DNA of 36,001 bases from Bacteroidota bacterium (GTDB taxonomy: Bacteria > Bacteroidota > Bacteroidia > UKL13-3): NCBI GenBank assembly GCA_027487625.1, contig JAIYDG010000159.1:1-36001 (forward strand), written 5' to 3'. Below, piece by piece: positions 28,001 through 36,001 of this stretch; position 1 is the first letter of the stretch; each line of letters opens with the position of its first letter. A program made the translations under genes and the position numbers. The notes under the pieces are model-generated. The model searched no databases. It saw only the letters and a program-made list of their open reading frames with translations, and was not told where the DNA came from.

Positions 28001-30526
28001 TTATAATCCTAAGATTCTTTTCCAAAGTGGTTTTTTCTCTGTTTCTACGTCTCCATAGTTACCATATCCATATCCATAACCATATCCATAACCATATCCG
28101 TATCCGTAACCATATCCGCCATAACCATAAGAACCATAGTTGGCTTGTCCGTATCCATATCCATAAGAACCATATCCATATCCATAGACAGAAGCAAAGT
28201 TGATATCATTAAATACCAAACCAATACTCTTTTCTCTTTCTTTATTATGAATTTCATTAATCATGGTAAGGTAATTTTTACGAGAGATTCTTTGTCTTAC
28301 CATGTATAAAATAATATCAGCATGTTGCATCAAATCCAAACCATCAGCAACCAAACCAATAGGAGGTGTATCTAGAATAATATAATCAAATTCAGATTTT
28401 AGTTCTTTTAACAAGTCTTTAAATGCATCAGACATGATTAACTCCGAAGGATTTGGAGGAGTTGGACCTGAAGTGATAATAGAAAGATTTTCAAGATTTG
28501 TAGGCTGGACAATTTCGTTTTTACTTGCTTTTCCAATGATATAATTAGAAATACCAATACTATTATCTAGTTTAAAATCCTGGAAAATTTTCGGTTTACG
28601 TAAATCCACCCCAATCAATAAGGTTTTGTAACCACCAATTGCCAAAACCGATGCAATATTCATACTTACAAATGTTTTTCCTTCACCGGAAACTGTTGAA
28701 GTAATGAGTATAGTTGTATTTTCATCTTTTCCTTTTGATTGTCCCATATAATTAATATTGGAACGAAGATTTCGGAAACTCTCAGAAACTACTGATTTCG
28801 GATGATTTGCAATAACTAAGGCCGAATTTTTATTGTTATGTGGGATATTTCCTATAACAGGAATTCTTGTAATTCCTTGAAGTATTGAGTGATTATTAAT
28901 TCTAGAATCAAAGAATTCCATTCCAAATACAATTAATAGAGGAATAACAATTCCAGCGACTAATCCAATTAAATAGTTTGCACTGTTTTTAGGTGAAATT
29001 TTCGAACCAACCATCGCATAATCGACAATTCTATTGTCAGAAATATTTGATGCACCTGCAATACCTGCTTCTGCTTTTTTCTCTAATAAATAAGTTAACA
29101 ATTTATCGTTTAACTTATATTTTCTTTCAATAGTTAAAAGCTTTTGTTCTTTTTCAGGTAAAGTCATAGCAGTTGCCTCAAACTCTTTGATTCTGCTAAC
29201 CAATTCTCCAACCATAATTTTAGAACTTGCTTTGATGCTATTTAAGTTTTCAATTATGGTAGACTTAACGGCTTCAATTCCTTTTTCTTTTTCAATCAAG
29301 GCTGGATTAAGTTTTTCTGAACTTTGTTCTATAATTTGTTTTTCACTATACAATTGAGAAAGTCTTCCAACCAACTGGTTCAATAGTTGGTCTCCAATAC
29401 CCATGATACTAGGAGCAATAATTTTATTCAGGTCTTTATTCTTTTTGATATAATCGTGCAAATAGTCATAATATTTTTGCTTGATTTCTTCCTCTGATTT
29501 ACGGTTTTCCAGGTCAAAAAGATTATCCATTAAATTTTTCCCCTGAACACCTAAATCAACCAGTTTATTATTCATTCTAAAAGATTGAAGTTTGTCTTCA
29601 AAAAACTGAAGAGAATCTGTAATGCTGATTAAATATTTATCAATGAATTGGATGGTATTAACCGAAATCTGATTTTTGTCTGAAAGGTCTTTTTGGATAT
29701 AAGTCTGCATCAAATTATTGATGAATTTTACATCCTTTGCAGGTTCAGAGGTTTCCTTTGAAATATCAACTATACTGGCTTGTTTATTAATAGTTTTGAT
29801 ATCATAAGAACCCGCATATTTTCTAACCAATGAGCCAAAAGAATTAAAAATAAAGTAAAATTCCGCCTCAGGAACAATTAATTCGGGTATTGTAACCAGA
29901 ATTTGAAACCTGAAATTATCAGCTTCAATTGTTTCATTAAATTTGTACTCTTTTTTTAGAACCTTTAATGGTACATTTAAGATTTGTTTATTGGCAGGAA
30001 CTAGTTGAGTAAATTTTTGCTTTTCAGGATTTACCTCAAGTATAAAGCTATTAGTATTAATGATTTTAATCCTATACTTTAATTCAAAAGTTTGAAGATG
30101 GTTTGAATCAATTGCAACAACAAATGGTTGATTTGGATATAAATCCTGGTTTTTGATACTACCTGCACCATAATAGGAAATATTAAAATCACAATTTTTC
30201 AATGTTTCCTGAACGATGATTCTTGAACGCATCAATCCAATTTCATTTTCAATTGATTTACTTGAATTTACCAATTGCATTCCCTGTAAAAAGTTATCCA
30301 TTCCATCCAATCCTCTACCACTTTTTTCTTTGATAAGGAATTGAGATTTAACAGTATATTTTTCGGTTGAATAACGATTGACTAAAAATGCTACTGATAA
30401 TCCAACAAAAACAGATACAATAAAATAAGGCATGTAACCGAGAAATCTACCAACTATTGTTTTAAAGTTAATTGATGATTCAATACTTTGATCAACAAAA
30501 TTTGGTTGGTTTGAATTATTTTCCAT
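28001..30526 (-). CDS. wzc: Wzc-like polysaccharide co-polymerase / BY-type tyrosine autokinase with (Gly-Tyr)n tail
   Basis: Wzz domain with N-terminal TM (MPYFIVSVFVGLSVAFLV), Walker A ITSTVSGEGKTFVSMN, Walker A' TLLIGVDLRKP, Walker B FDYIILDTPPIGLVAD, Tyr-rich C-terminus. Confidence 0.96.
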   Translation of the reverse strand: MENNSNQPNFVDQSIESSINFKTIVGRFLGYMPYFIVSVFVGLSVAFLVNRYSTEKYTVKSQFLIKEKSGRGLDGMDNFLQGMQLVNSSKSIENEIGLMRSRIIVQETLKNCDFNISYYGAGSIKNQDLYPNQPFVVAIDSNHLQTFELKYRIKIINTNSFILEVNPEKQKFTQLVPANKQILNVPLKVLKKEYKFNETIEADNFRFQILVTIPELIVPEAEFYFIFNSFGSLVRKYAGSYDIKTINKQASIVDISKETSEPAKDVKFINNLMQTYIQKDLSDKNQISVNTIQFIDKYLISITDSLQFFEDKLQSFRMNNKLVDLGVQGKNLMDNLFDLENRKSEEEIKQKYYDYLHDYIKKNKDLNKIIAPSIMGIGDQLLNQLVGRLSQLYSEKQIIEQSSEKLNPALIEKEKGIEAVKSTIIENLNSIKASSKIMVGELVSRIKEFEATAMTLPEKEQKLLTIERKYKLNDKLLTYLLEKKAEAGIAGASNISDNRIVDYAMVGSKISPKNSANYLIGLVAGIVIPLLIVFGMEFFDSRINNHSILQGITRIPVIGNIPHNNKNSALVIANHPKSVVSESFRNLRSNINYMGQSKGKDENTTILITSTVSGEGKTFVSMNIASVLAIGGYKTLLIGVDLRKPKIFQDFKLDNSIGISNYIIGKASKNEIVQPTNLENLSIITSGPTPPNPSELIMSDAFKDLLKELKSEFDYIILDTPPIGLVADGLDLMQHADIILYMVRQRISRKNYLTMINEIHNKEREKSIGLVFNDINFASVYGYGYGSYGYGYGQANYGSYGYGGYGYGYGYGYGYGYGYGYGNYGDVETEKKPLWKRILGL
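28052..28186 (-). repeat. Imperfect hexanucleotide tract encoding (Gly-Tyr)n at the Wzc C-terminus
   Basis: Repeated CCATAT/CCATAA/CCGTAT units on +, translating on - to VYGYGYGSYGYGYGQANYGSYGYGGYGYGYGYG...NYG. Confidence 0.9.
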
Positions 30527-30531
30527 TAGAA

Positions 30532-31353
30532 TTATTTAATATTTTGAAGAATAATGTATGTATTTAAGACCAGTAAAAATGTACTGAAGATAGGCAGAAC
30601 AGCTGATAAGGTTCCCTGAAAATTACTTAAGTTACCTAAACTTCTTGATTTAACAGGTTGAACATAAATTATATCATTTGGATGAACGTAAAAATAGGGG
30701 GAGTTCAATAAATCTCGATCGGTTAAATTGATATTGTATAAATGGGTTTTCCCATCAATCTCACGAATTAAAGTTAGTTTATTTCTTTTTGCTATTTCAT
30801 TCACATCACCTGACATTGCCAATGCCTCAAGAATATTTAATTTGTTCACCATAAAATAGAACTGACCTGGTTTGTTTACGGCGCCTAAAATGCTAAACCT
30901 GAATTCTGCAATTTTTATTTGGATAAAAAAGTTTTTGAAATACTTTTTGGCTTCATTTTCTAATAGACTTTTAGCCTCATCAATAGTTTTTCCTTTTAAT
31001 TCGATTTTTCCAATATAAGGCAAATCCAAAATCCCATTTTTATCTAAACTGTATCCCATGATGTAAAATGGAGTTCCTGCTCCTTGTTGTTGCATCATAT
31101 TCATATTTCCTGAAGTAAGAGGATTAAAAGCGGAGTTCATTTTTTCATCTTCTGTCACAACTTTAATATGTAAGATATCTCCCGGTTTTAAATGGTAGTC
31201 ACTGGCTTGAATTGTAAAAGTATTAGCAGTATCGTTACTTTTATCACCTTTATTCTGAAGATATATATAATCTTTATTTCCAATGCATGACTGCATTAAA
31301 AAGATTATTGGAACAATCAAAAAAAGGACTTTTGATAATTTATTCATTTTCAT
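30532..31353 (-). CDS. wza: Wza-like polysaccharide export lipoprotein (SLBB domains)
   Basis: Lipobox-like signal VLFLIVPIIFLMQSCIGNKDYIYLQ; YHLKPGDILHIKV, GYSLDKNGILDLPYIGKIELKGKTIDEAKSLLE, FSILGAVNKPGQFYFMVNKLNILEALAMSGDVN. Confidence 0.95.
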   Translation of the reverse strand: MKMNKLSKVLFLIVPIIFLMQSCIGNKDYIYLQNKGDKSNDTANTFTIQASDYHLKPGDILHIKVVTEDEKMNSAFNPLTSGNMNMMQQQGAGTPFYIMGYSLDKNGILDLPYIGKIELKGKTIDEAKSLLENEAKKYFKNFFIQIKIAEFRFSILGAVNKPGQFYFMVNKLNILEALAMSGDVNEIAKRNKLTLIREIDGKTHLYNINLTDRDLLNSPYFYVHPNDIIYVQPVKSRSLGNLSNFQGTLSAVLPIFSTFLLVLNTYIILQNIK

Positions 31354-31414
31354 TTATTGAAATATTTTTATTTTAACTGATTATTAAACAATTGTGTAAT
31401 TATTCAGAATCCTG

Positions 31415-31444
31415 CAAAAATAAGCCCTGAGAGTTGAAAACAAA
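31415..31444 (-). promoter_or_regulatory. Putative Bacteroidetes-type promoter for wza-wzc
   Basis: On -: TTTG (31444-31441), 18-nt spacer, TATTTTTG (31422-31415), matching the TTTG/TAnnTTTG consensus, about 60 nt upstream of the wza start. Confidence 0.65.
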
Positions 31445-31649
31445 GCAAAAATTAATAGTTGCAGGTTAAGCTTTTGTGATTATTTGAATTTAAATGCTCT
31501 CTTTCTTAATTAAGTCACAGAATCACTACTATTTAGGAGTTTTATTTTTGGAATTTTGATTTTCCTAAATTGCAATTTTTGGATAAGTGGTGGTTTTGGC
31601 TTTTAAATTGGTTAATGATGAAAAATTGTTTAAAATCAATTCAATTTTG

Positions 31650-32675
31650 TTAATTCTTTTCCGCCCAATACATTCTTTCAATCATATCAACTACCATCAA
31701 GCCATCTTCGGCATTGGTGGCGATTGAACTTTCTCCTTTTAAAGTAGAAATAATATTCTCAAATACATACTGGTGGTTGGATGCACTTCCTTGGTAACTG
31801 CCATAATTATTGGGTAGATTGGTTTCTGGAAGTTTTTGCATTTCGTAGTTTTTTATATGACAATAGGTGATTTCATTCATATACTGTCCTCCAATTTTGA
31901 ATGACCCGTTTTCTCCTATTATGGTCATACTACTTTCTAGGTTTTTGTCATAAATAGAAGTGCTGTATTGTAAAGTTCCGCTTCCTTCTTTAACAAAATC
32001 AAAAGAGATAATTCCAGAATCTTCAAATTCTGTGAGTTCATGGTGATTGAAGTTGTAAAATCTGGATTGAATATTTTTAATATCCCCAAAAACCCAATAC
32101 ATGATATCAACGAAATGACTAAATTGGGTAAATAAGGTTCCTCCATCTAAATCTTTTGAGCCTCTCCAAGTCTTAGGTTGATAATAACGCTCATCTCTGT
32201 TCCAAAAACAATTGATTTGTACCATGAATAATTTACCCAGTTTATTCGAATCAATCATTTCTTTCATCCAAAGAGATGGCGGTGAATAGCGATTTTGTTT
32301 TACAACAAATACTTTTTTATTGTTCTTTTCGGCTGCACTTATGATTTTTAAACCATCAGTTTTAGTAAGGCACATTGGTTTTTCAATCAATGTATGAATG
32401 CCTTCATTGAGTAAACGTATGGCAAATTCTGCATGTAATCCGTTGGGCAGACAAATACAAGCAACATCTGGTTTTATAAATGAGCTATCGAAATAAGAAG
32501 CTAAATCCTCGAAAAATGGAATTTCTTTTAAGGGTGATTGTAGATGTTTATTTCTTTGAACAGGATTGTTGTCTACTATAGCTAATAATTGACATTCAGG
32601 ATTTTGTATTATGACATCAGCATGTCGTTTGCCAATATGCCCATAACCAATAACAATAAATGTGGTTTTCTTCAT
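31650..32675 (-). CDS. wbpB: Gfo/Idh/MocA oxidoreductase, WbpB/WlbA-like (UDP-GlcNAcA 3-dehydrogenase)
   Basis: TFIVIGYGHIGKRHADVIIQNPECQLLAIVD, PDVACICLPNGLHAEFAIRLLNEGIHTLIEKPMCLT, VKQNRYSPPSLWMKEMID, GGTLFTQFSHFVDIMYWVFGD; WbpD and WbpE homologs are nearby. Confidence 0.88.
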   Translation of the reverse strand: MKKTTFIVIGYGHIGKRHADVIIQNPECQLLAIVDNNPVQRNKHLQSPLKEIPFFEDLASYFDSSFIKPDVACICLPNGLHAEFAIRLLNEGIHTLIEKPMCLTKTDGLKIISAAEKNNKKVFVVKQNRYSPPSLWMKEMIDSNKLGKLFMVQINCFWNRDERYYQPKTWRGSKDLDGGTLFTQFSHFVDIMYWVFGDIKNIQSRFYNFNHHELTEFEDSGIISFDFVKEGSGTLQYSTSIYDKNLESSMTIIGENGSFKIGGQYMNEITYCHIKNYEMQKLPETNLPNNYGSYQGSASNHQYVFENIISTLKGESSIATNAEDGLMVVDMIERMYWAEKN

Positions 32676-33196
32676 TATTCAGCTACAATCCTAAGAAAAT
32701 TTGAAGGAATATTAATAAGGATTTTTTGATGAATAGTTTCAAGTTCCATCAAAAATTGGTGGCTTCCATTTTTTTGAACCAATAATCCATTTAGGCCCAA
32801 AAGTGGACCAGCAATTACATCTACTTTTTGACCAATTTCAAAAATTTCATCAGTAGCTTCGATACCCTCTGTATAGCCAAGAAGTAATTGAATGGTTTCA
32901 ATTTCTTTATAATTAACTACAACCGGTTTTTTTTCAAAATTAATGAATTTTACAATACCATTTGTATTGAGAATATCGTAATAGTTTTTTTCTAGTTCTG
33001 TTTCAATAAAAATATAACTTTTAAATATAGGTTCTTCAATCCATTTTTTACGGTCACTCCATTGTTTGAGTGTCCTTTGAACAGGTAAAAAAGTTTTGAA
33101 TCCTTTTTTTTGAAGTTCAATTTGAACCTTTTTTTCGGCGCGTGGGGCAGTGTAAAGTACGTACCAAAGTAGTTTTTCAGATTGAGTTTGATTCAC
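32675..33196 (-). CDS. NusG-like (UpxY-type) transcription antitermination factor
   Basis: NGN-domain motifs WYVLYTAPRAEKKVQIELQKKGFKTFLPVQRTLKQWSDRKKWIEEPIFKSYIFIE and KOW-like FEIGQKVDVIAGPLLGLNGLLVQ. GTG start; 1-nt overlap with wbpB-like gene. Confidence 0.88.
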   Translation of the reverse strand: MNQTQSEKLLWYVLYTAPRAEKKVQIELQKKGFKTFLPVQRTLKQWSDRKKWIEEPIFKSYIFIETELEKNYYDILNTNGIVKFINFEKKPVVVNYKEIETIQLLLGYTEGIEATDEIFEIGQKVDVIAGPLLGLNGLLVQKNGSHQFLMELETIHQKILINIPSNFLRIVAE

Positions 33197-33458
33197 GAAG
33201 CGAAAGTAAGATTTTTTTTTGAAAATTGTTTTGAGATGTTAGGGGATGGATGTGAAACGAGAAAATGTGAATTGAGAGTAGAAGATTTGATAGAAATGTT
33301 GAGTTTTAGGTATTAAGATTTTTTGAGATTTAATATATAATGATCATTTGAGTGATTGTCGTCTTATTTTAAATTTCATTTATGCCCAAAGCCAAGGTTT
33401 GCATATGGAATAGCTTGTAGTTTTAATTTTATTATATTTGCTTATTAAGTCAAAATTT

Positions 33459-33698
33459 ATGCAGATTATTAAGTTAAAAGTCAAAGATGAGGTTTATGAT
33501 AGCCTAATTAATTTACTTAGTAAGTTCAAAAAAAGTGAAATTGAAATCTTAGATAATAAATCAGATTTTGAATCAAATCAAATTTACCTTAAAAATGAGT
33601 TGACTGGAATCTTAAATGAAGAAGCCTCATTTTATAATTTGGATCAGTTAGAAGATAGACTGGAGAAAATTATTAAAAGTCATGAAAATAGTATTTAA
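33459..33698 (+). CDS. Small antitoxin-like protein
   Basis: MQIIKLKVKDEVYDSLINLLSKFKKSEIEIL...; overlaps the start of the RelE/ParE-like ORF. ATG at 33459 is preferred over the track TTG at 33438. Confidence 0.65.
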   Translation: MQIIKLKVKDEVYDSLINLLSKFKKSEIEILDNKSDFESNQIYLKNELTGILNEEASFYNLDQLEDRLEKIIKSHENSI

Positions 33699-33963
33699 AG
33701 ATACATTTGTTACAAGACTTGAAAATCAGATTAAATTTATTTCTTTAGACAGCCCTACAAGAGCTAGAAAATTTAAAAACGAATTATTAGATAAAATTAA
33801 GGAAATCCCTAAACGCCCAAGAAGTTTCAGGAAATCAATTTATTTTGAAGATGAAAATATTAGGGACTTAATTTTCATGGGTTAAACAATTGTTTTTAGG
33901 GTAACAATTTATCAAATTGAAGTTTTTGGTTTTGTAAAACATCAACAAAATGTAACTGATTAA
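33682..33963 (+). pseudogene. RelE/ParE-type toxin interrupted by a nonsense codon
   Basis: MKIVFKDTFVTRLENQIKFISLDSPTRARKFKNELLDKIKEIPKRPRSFRKSIYFEDENIRDLIFMG*TIVFRVTIYQIEVFGFVKHQQNVTD. TAA at 33883-33885 interrupts the frame, which continues with a RelE-like C-terminus to TAA 33961-33963. Confidence 0.75.
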
Positions 33964-34092
33964 TTGAAAGCATTAAATCTCAAATGTTTTCTAGATTAAT
34001 TTAATAATCAGTTTAAAGCAGTAATTTATTAAGATTAATTCATTCAAAATAAAAAACTCCTAACAATTACTAGAATATATTTAATTTGAAAC

Positions 34093-34680
34093 ATGTCTGA
34101 GATTGCTAAAAACTATTTTGTTCACGAATCTACATTTATTGATTTGCCATGTGAGATTGGAACAGGAACCAAAATCTGGCATTTTTCGCATATCATGTCT
34201 AATTGTACCATTGGTGAAAATTGTAATATTGGTCAGAATGTGGTGGTTTCGCCCCAAGTTGTTTTGGGAAACAATGTAAAAGTTCAAAACAATGTTTCTA
34301 TTTATACTGGAGTTATTTGTGAAGATGATGTGTTTTTAGGTCCAAGTATGGTTTTTACCAATGTTATCAATCCAAGAAGTGCTGTTAATCGAAAAGAAGA
34401 ATATAAAAAAACTATCGTTCAAAAAGGGGCTAGTATTGGTGCAAATGCTACAATAGTTTGTGGTGTAACAATAGGAAAATTTGCCATGATTGGCGCTGGT
34501 GCCGTTGTTATTAATGATATACCTGATTATGGACTATTCGTTGGAAATCCTTCCCGACAAATTGGATGGGTTTCTGAATATGGAGATAAATTGATTTTTG
34601 ATTCAAACAATACGGCGACCTGCAATGCTACTGGCAATGTTTATGAATTAACAGATGGAAAAGTGAGGAGGATAAAATAA
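34093..34680 (+). CDS. wbpD: UDP-2-acetamido-3-amino-2,3-dideoxyglucuronate N-acetyltransferase, WbpD/WlbB-like
   Basis: YFVHESTFIDLPCEIGTGTKIWHFSHIMSNCTIGENCNIGQNVVVSPQVVLGNNVKVQNNVSIYTGVICEDDVFLGPSMVFTNVINPRSAVNRKEEYKKTIV is diagnostic of WbpD/WlbB. Confidence 0.95.
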   Translation: MSEIAKNYFVHESTFIDLPCEIGTGTKIWHFSHIMSNCTIGENCNIGQNVVVSPQVVLGNNVKVQNNVSIYTGVICEDDVFLGPSMVFTNVINPRSAVNRKEEYKKTIVQKGASIGANATIVCGVTIGKFAMIGAGAVVINDIPDYGLFVGNPSRQIGWVSEYGDKLIFDSNNTATCNATGNVYELTDGKVRRIK

Positions 34681-35805
34681 ATGGAAAAAGCTATTCAAAT
34701 GGTTGATTTGAAAAGTCAGTACCAAAGATTAAAACCTGAAATTGATGAGGCTATACAAGAAGTTTTAGATTCTGGAGTTTTTATAAAGGGAACTCATGTC
34801 TCTGCTTTCGAAAATGAACTTTCTGATTTTATAGGTGGTTCTTATGTAGTTTCATGTGCCAATGGAACAGATGCACTTCAGATAGCAATGATGGCACTCG
34901 ATTTAAAACCTAGTGATGAAGTTATTTTACCAGCATTTACATACGCAGCAACAGCAGAAGTTATTGCATTATTGGGTTTAATTCCAGTTTTGGTAGATGT
35001 TTATGAAGATACTTTTAATCTAAATGTTTCTTTGGTTGAAAATGCAATAACTTCTAAAACAAAGGCAATCGTTCCTGTGCATTTATTTGGGCAATGTGTT
35101 GACATCGAGCCTTTACTTAAACTAGCCAACAAGCACAATTTATTTGTAATTGAAGATACTGCACAGGCAATTGGATCTTATTATACTTTTGCTGATGGGA
35201 GTCGTAAAATGGCAGGTACTATTGGAAATATCGGAACAACTTCATTTTTTCCATCAAAGAATTTAGGTTGTTTTGGTGATGGTGGTGCATTGTTTACAAA
35301 CGATTCTGAATTAGCAGAAAAGATTCGAATGATTGCCAATCATGGTCAAAAAGTTCAGTATAAACATGATATAATCGGACTTAATTCTAGATTAGATGCT
35401 CTGCAAGCAGCGATTCTTCGTGTAAAGTTGAAGCATTTAAAATCTTTTGAACATTCTAGAATCAAAGTTGCTGATTATTATGACTCAAATTTAGCTAAAC
35501 ATCCAAATCTTTTGATTCCTAAAAGAAGTGAATTCTCAAGTCATGTTTTTCATCAATATACATTAAAACTTAAAAACGGAAACAGAGATGCATTACGAAA
35601 TCATTTGAAATCTGAAGGCATTCCAAGCATGGTTTATTATCCGCTTCCAATTCATTTTCAAAATGCATTTAAAAATATATGTAGAATAGGCAGCGATTTA
35701 ACAGTAAGCGAAAAACTATGTGGTGAGGTAATTTCAATACCCATTCACACTGAAATGGATGAGGTTCAAATTGATTTTATTATTGAAGCAATATTAAATT
35801 ATTAG
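34681..35805 (+). CDS. wbpE: UDP-2-acetamido-3-keto-glucuronate aminotransferase, WbpE/WlbC-like (DegT family)
   Basis: IQMVDLKSQYQRLKPEIDEAIQEVLDSGVFIKGTHVSAFENEL, VIEDTAQAIGSYYTFADGSRKMAGTIGNIGTTSFFPSKNLGCFGDGGALFT; directly follows WbpD. Confidence 0.95.
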   Translation: MEKAIQMVDLKSQYQRLKPEIDEAIQEVLDSGVFIKGTHVSAFENELSDFIGGSYVVSCANGTDALQIAMMALDLKPSDEVILPAFTYAATAEVIALLGLIPVLVDVYEDTFNLNVSLVENAITSKTKAIVPVHLFGQCVDIEPLLKLANKHNLFVIEDTAQAIGSYYTFADGSRKMAGTIGNIGTTSFFPSKNLGCFGDGGALFTNDSELAEKIRMIANHGQKVQYKHDIIGLNSRLDALQAAILRVKLKHLKSFEHSRIKVADYYDSNLAKHPNLLIPKRSEFSSHVFHQYTLKLKNGNRDALRNHLKSEGIPSMVYYPLPIHFQNAFKNICRIGSDLTVSEKLCGEVISIPIHTEMDEVQIDFIIEAILNY

Positions 35806-35810
35806 GCCTT

Positions 35811-35850
35811 TGGCAGCTGGCGACTGGCGGCTGGCTTGGAATTCTGCCAG
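35811..35850. repeat. GC-rich TGGC-based short repeat after the wbpE stop
   Basis: TGGCAGCTGGCGACTGGCGGCTGGC with nearby inverted CTGCCAG, in otherwise AT-rich DNA. Confidence 0.4.
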
Positions 35851-36001
35851 TATTAAAATTGGTTTTCAAAAGTAATAGTATGTCGATTCTTGTAATTTAA
35901 AGTGTTAAATTCATTTAGTAATGTTTATGCAATATGGCTATATTTATGAGCAAGTGTCAGGGCATAAAAAATCGCCTTCGATGATGAAAGGCTTTTGCTT
36001 A

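Noticed and set aside
28052-28186. Possible CRISPR-like or tandem repeat array
   Set aside because: Repeat unit is about 6 bp without spacers and is fully explained by Gly-Tyr codons of wzc.
28045-28257. 70-aa - strand ORF with MDMDMVMD repeats
   Set aside because: It is an alternate-frame reading of the hexamer repeat encoding the Wzc Gly-Tyr tail; no independent coding evidence.
33201-33208. TACTTTCG on the - strand as promoter for the UpxY-like gene
   Set aside because: One mismatch to TAnnTTTG, no good TTTG at the expected spacing, and only 4 nt from the annotated GTG start; too weak to call.
33433-33440. TATATTTG as + strand promoter of the toxin-antitoxin pair
   Set aside because: Matches the -7 element, but the nearest upstream TTG is only about 15 nt away and no TTTG sits at normal spacing; suggestive only.
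35970-35998. Hairpin GCCTT...AAGGC near the right edge as a terminator
   Set aside because: Stem is only about 5 bp and the window ends before downstream context can be judged.

Overview
The window is an AT-rich Bacteroidetes-type surface polysaccharide (capsule/O-antigen) locus. A long, tightly packed + strand operon runs from the left edge to 27413. It encodes an ATP-grasp protein truncated by the window edge, a Wzy-like membrane protein, seven glycosyltransferases, hexapeptide acyltransferases, a complete UDP-L-FucNAc cassette (FnlABC/CapEFG-like), a CapA-like phosphoesterase coupled to an ATP-grasp ligase, two divergent NodB-like deacetylase paralogs, a WbpG-HisH-HisF amidotransferase trio, a PglC-like initiating phosphoglycosyltransferase, and a PglD/PglE-like pair. 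It ends in strong hairpin terminators. A convergent - strand operon (33196 to 28001) carries a NusG/UpxY-like factor, a WbpB-like oxidoreductase, Wza and a Wzc tyrosine kinase with a (Gly-Tyr)n tail. To its right lie a decayed RelE/ParE-type toxin-antitoxin module and the WbpD-WbpE pair on +. Points of most interest: five different ATP-grasp enzymes in one sugar operon, twin 371-aa NodB-like proteins, a HisF paralog lacking the catalytic Asp11, a split Wbp pathway, and two in-frame nonsense lesions. All family calls come from reading motifs by eye; no database search was run.
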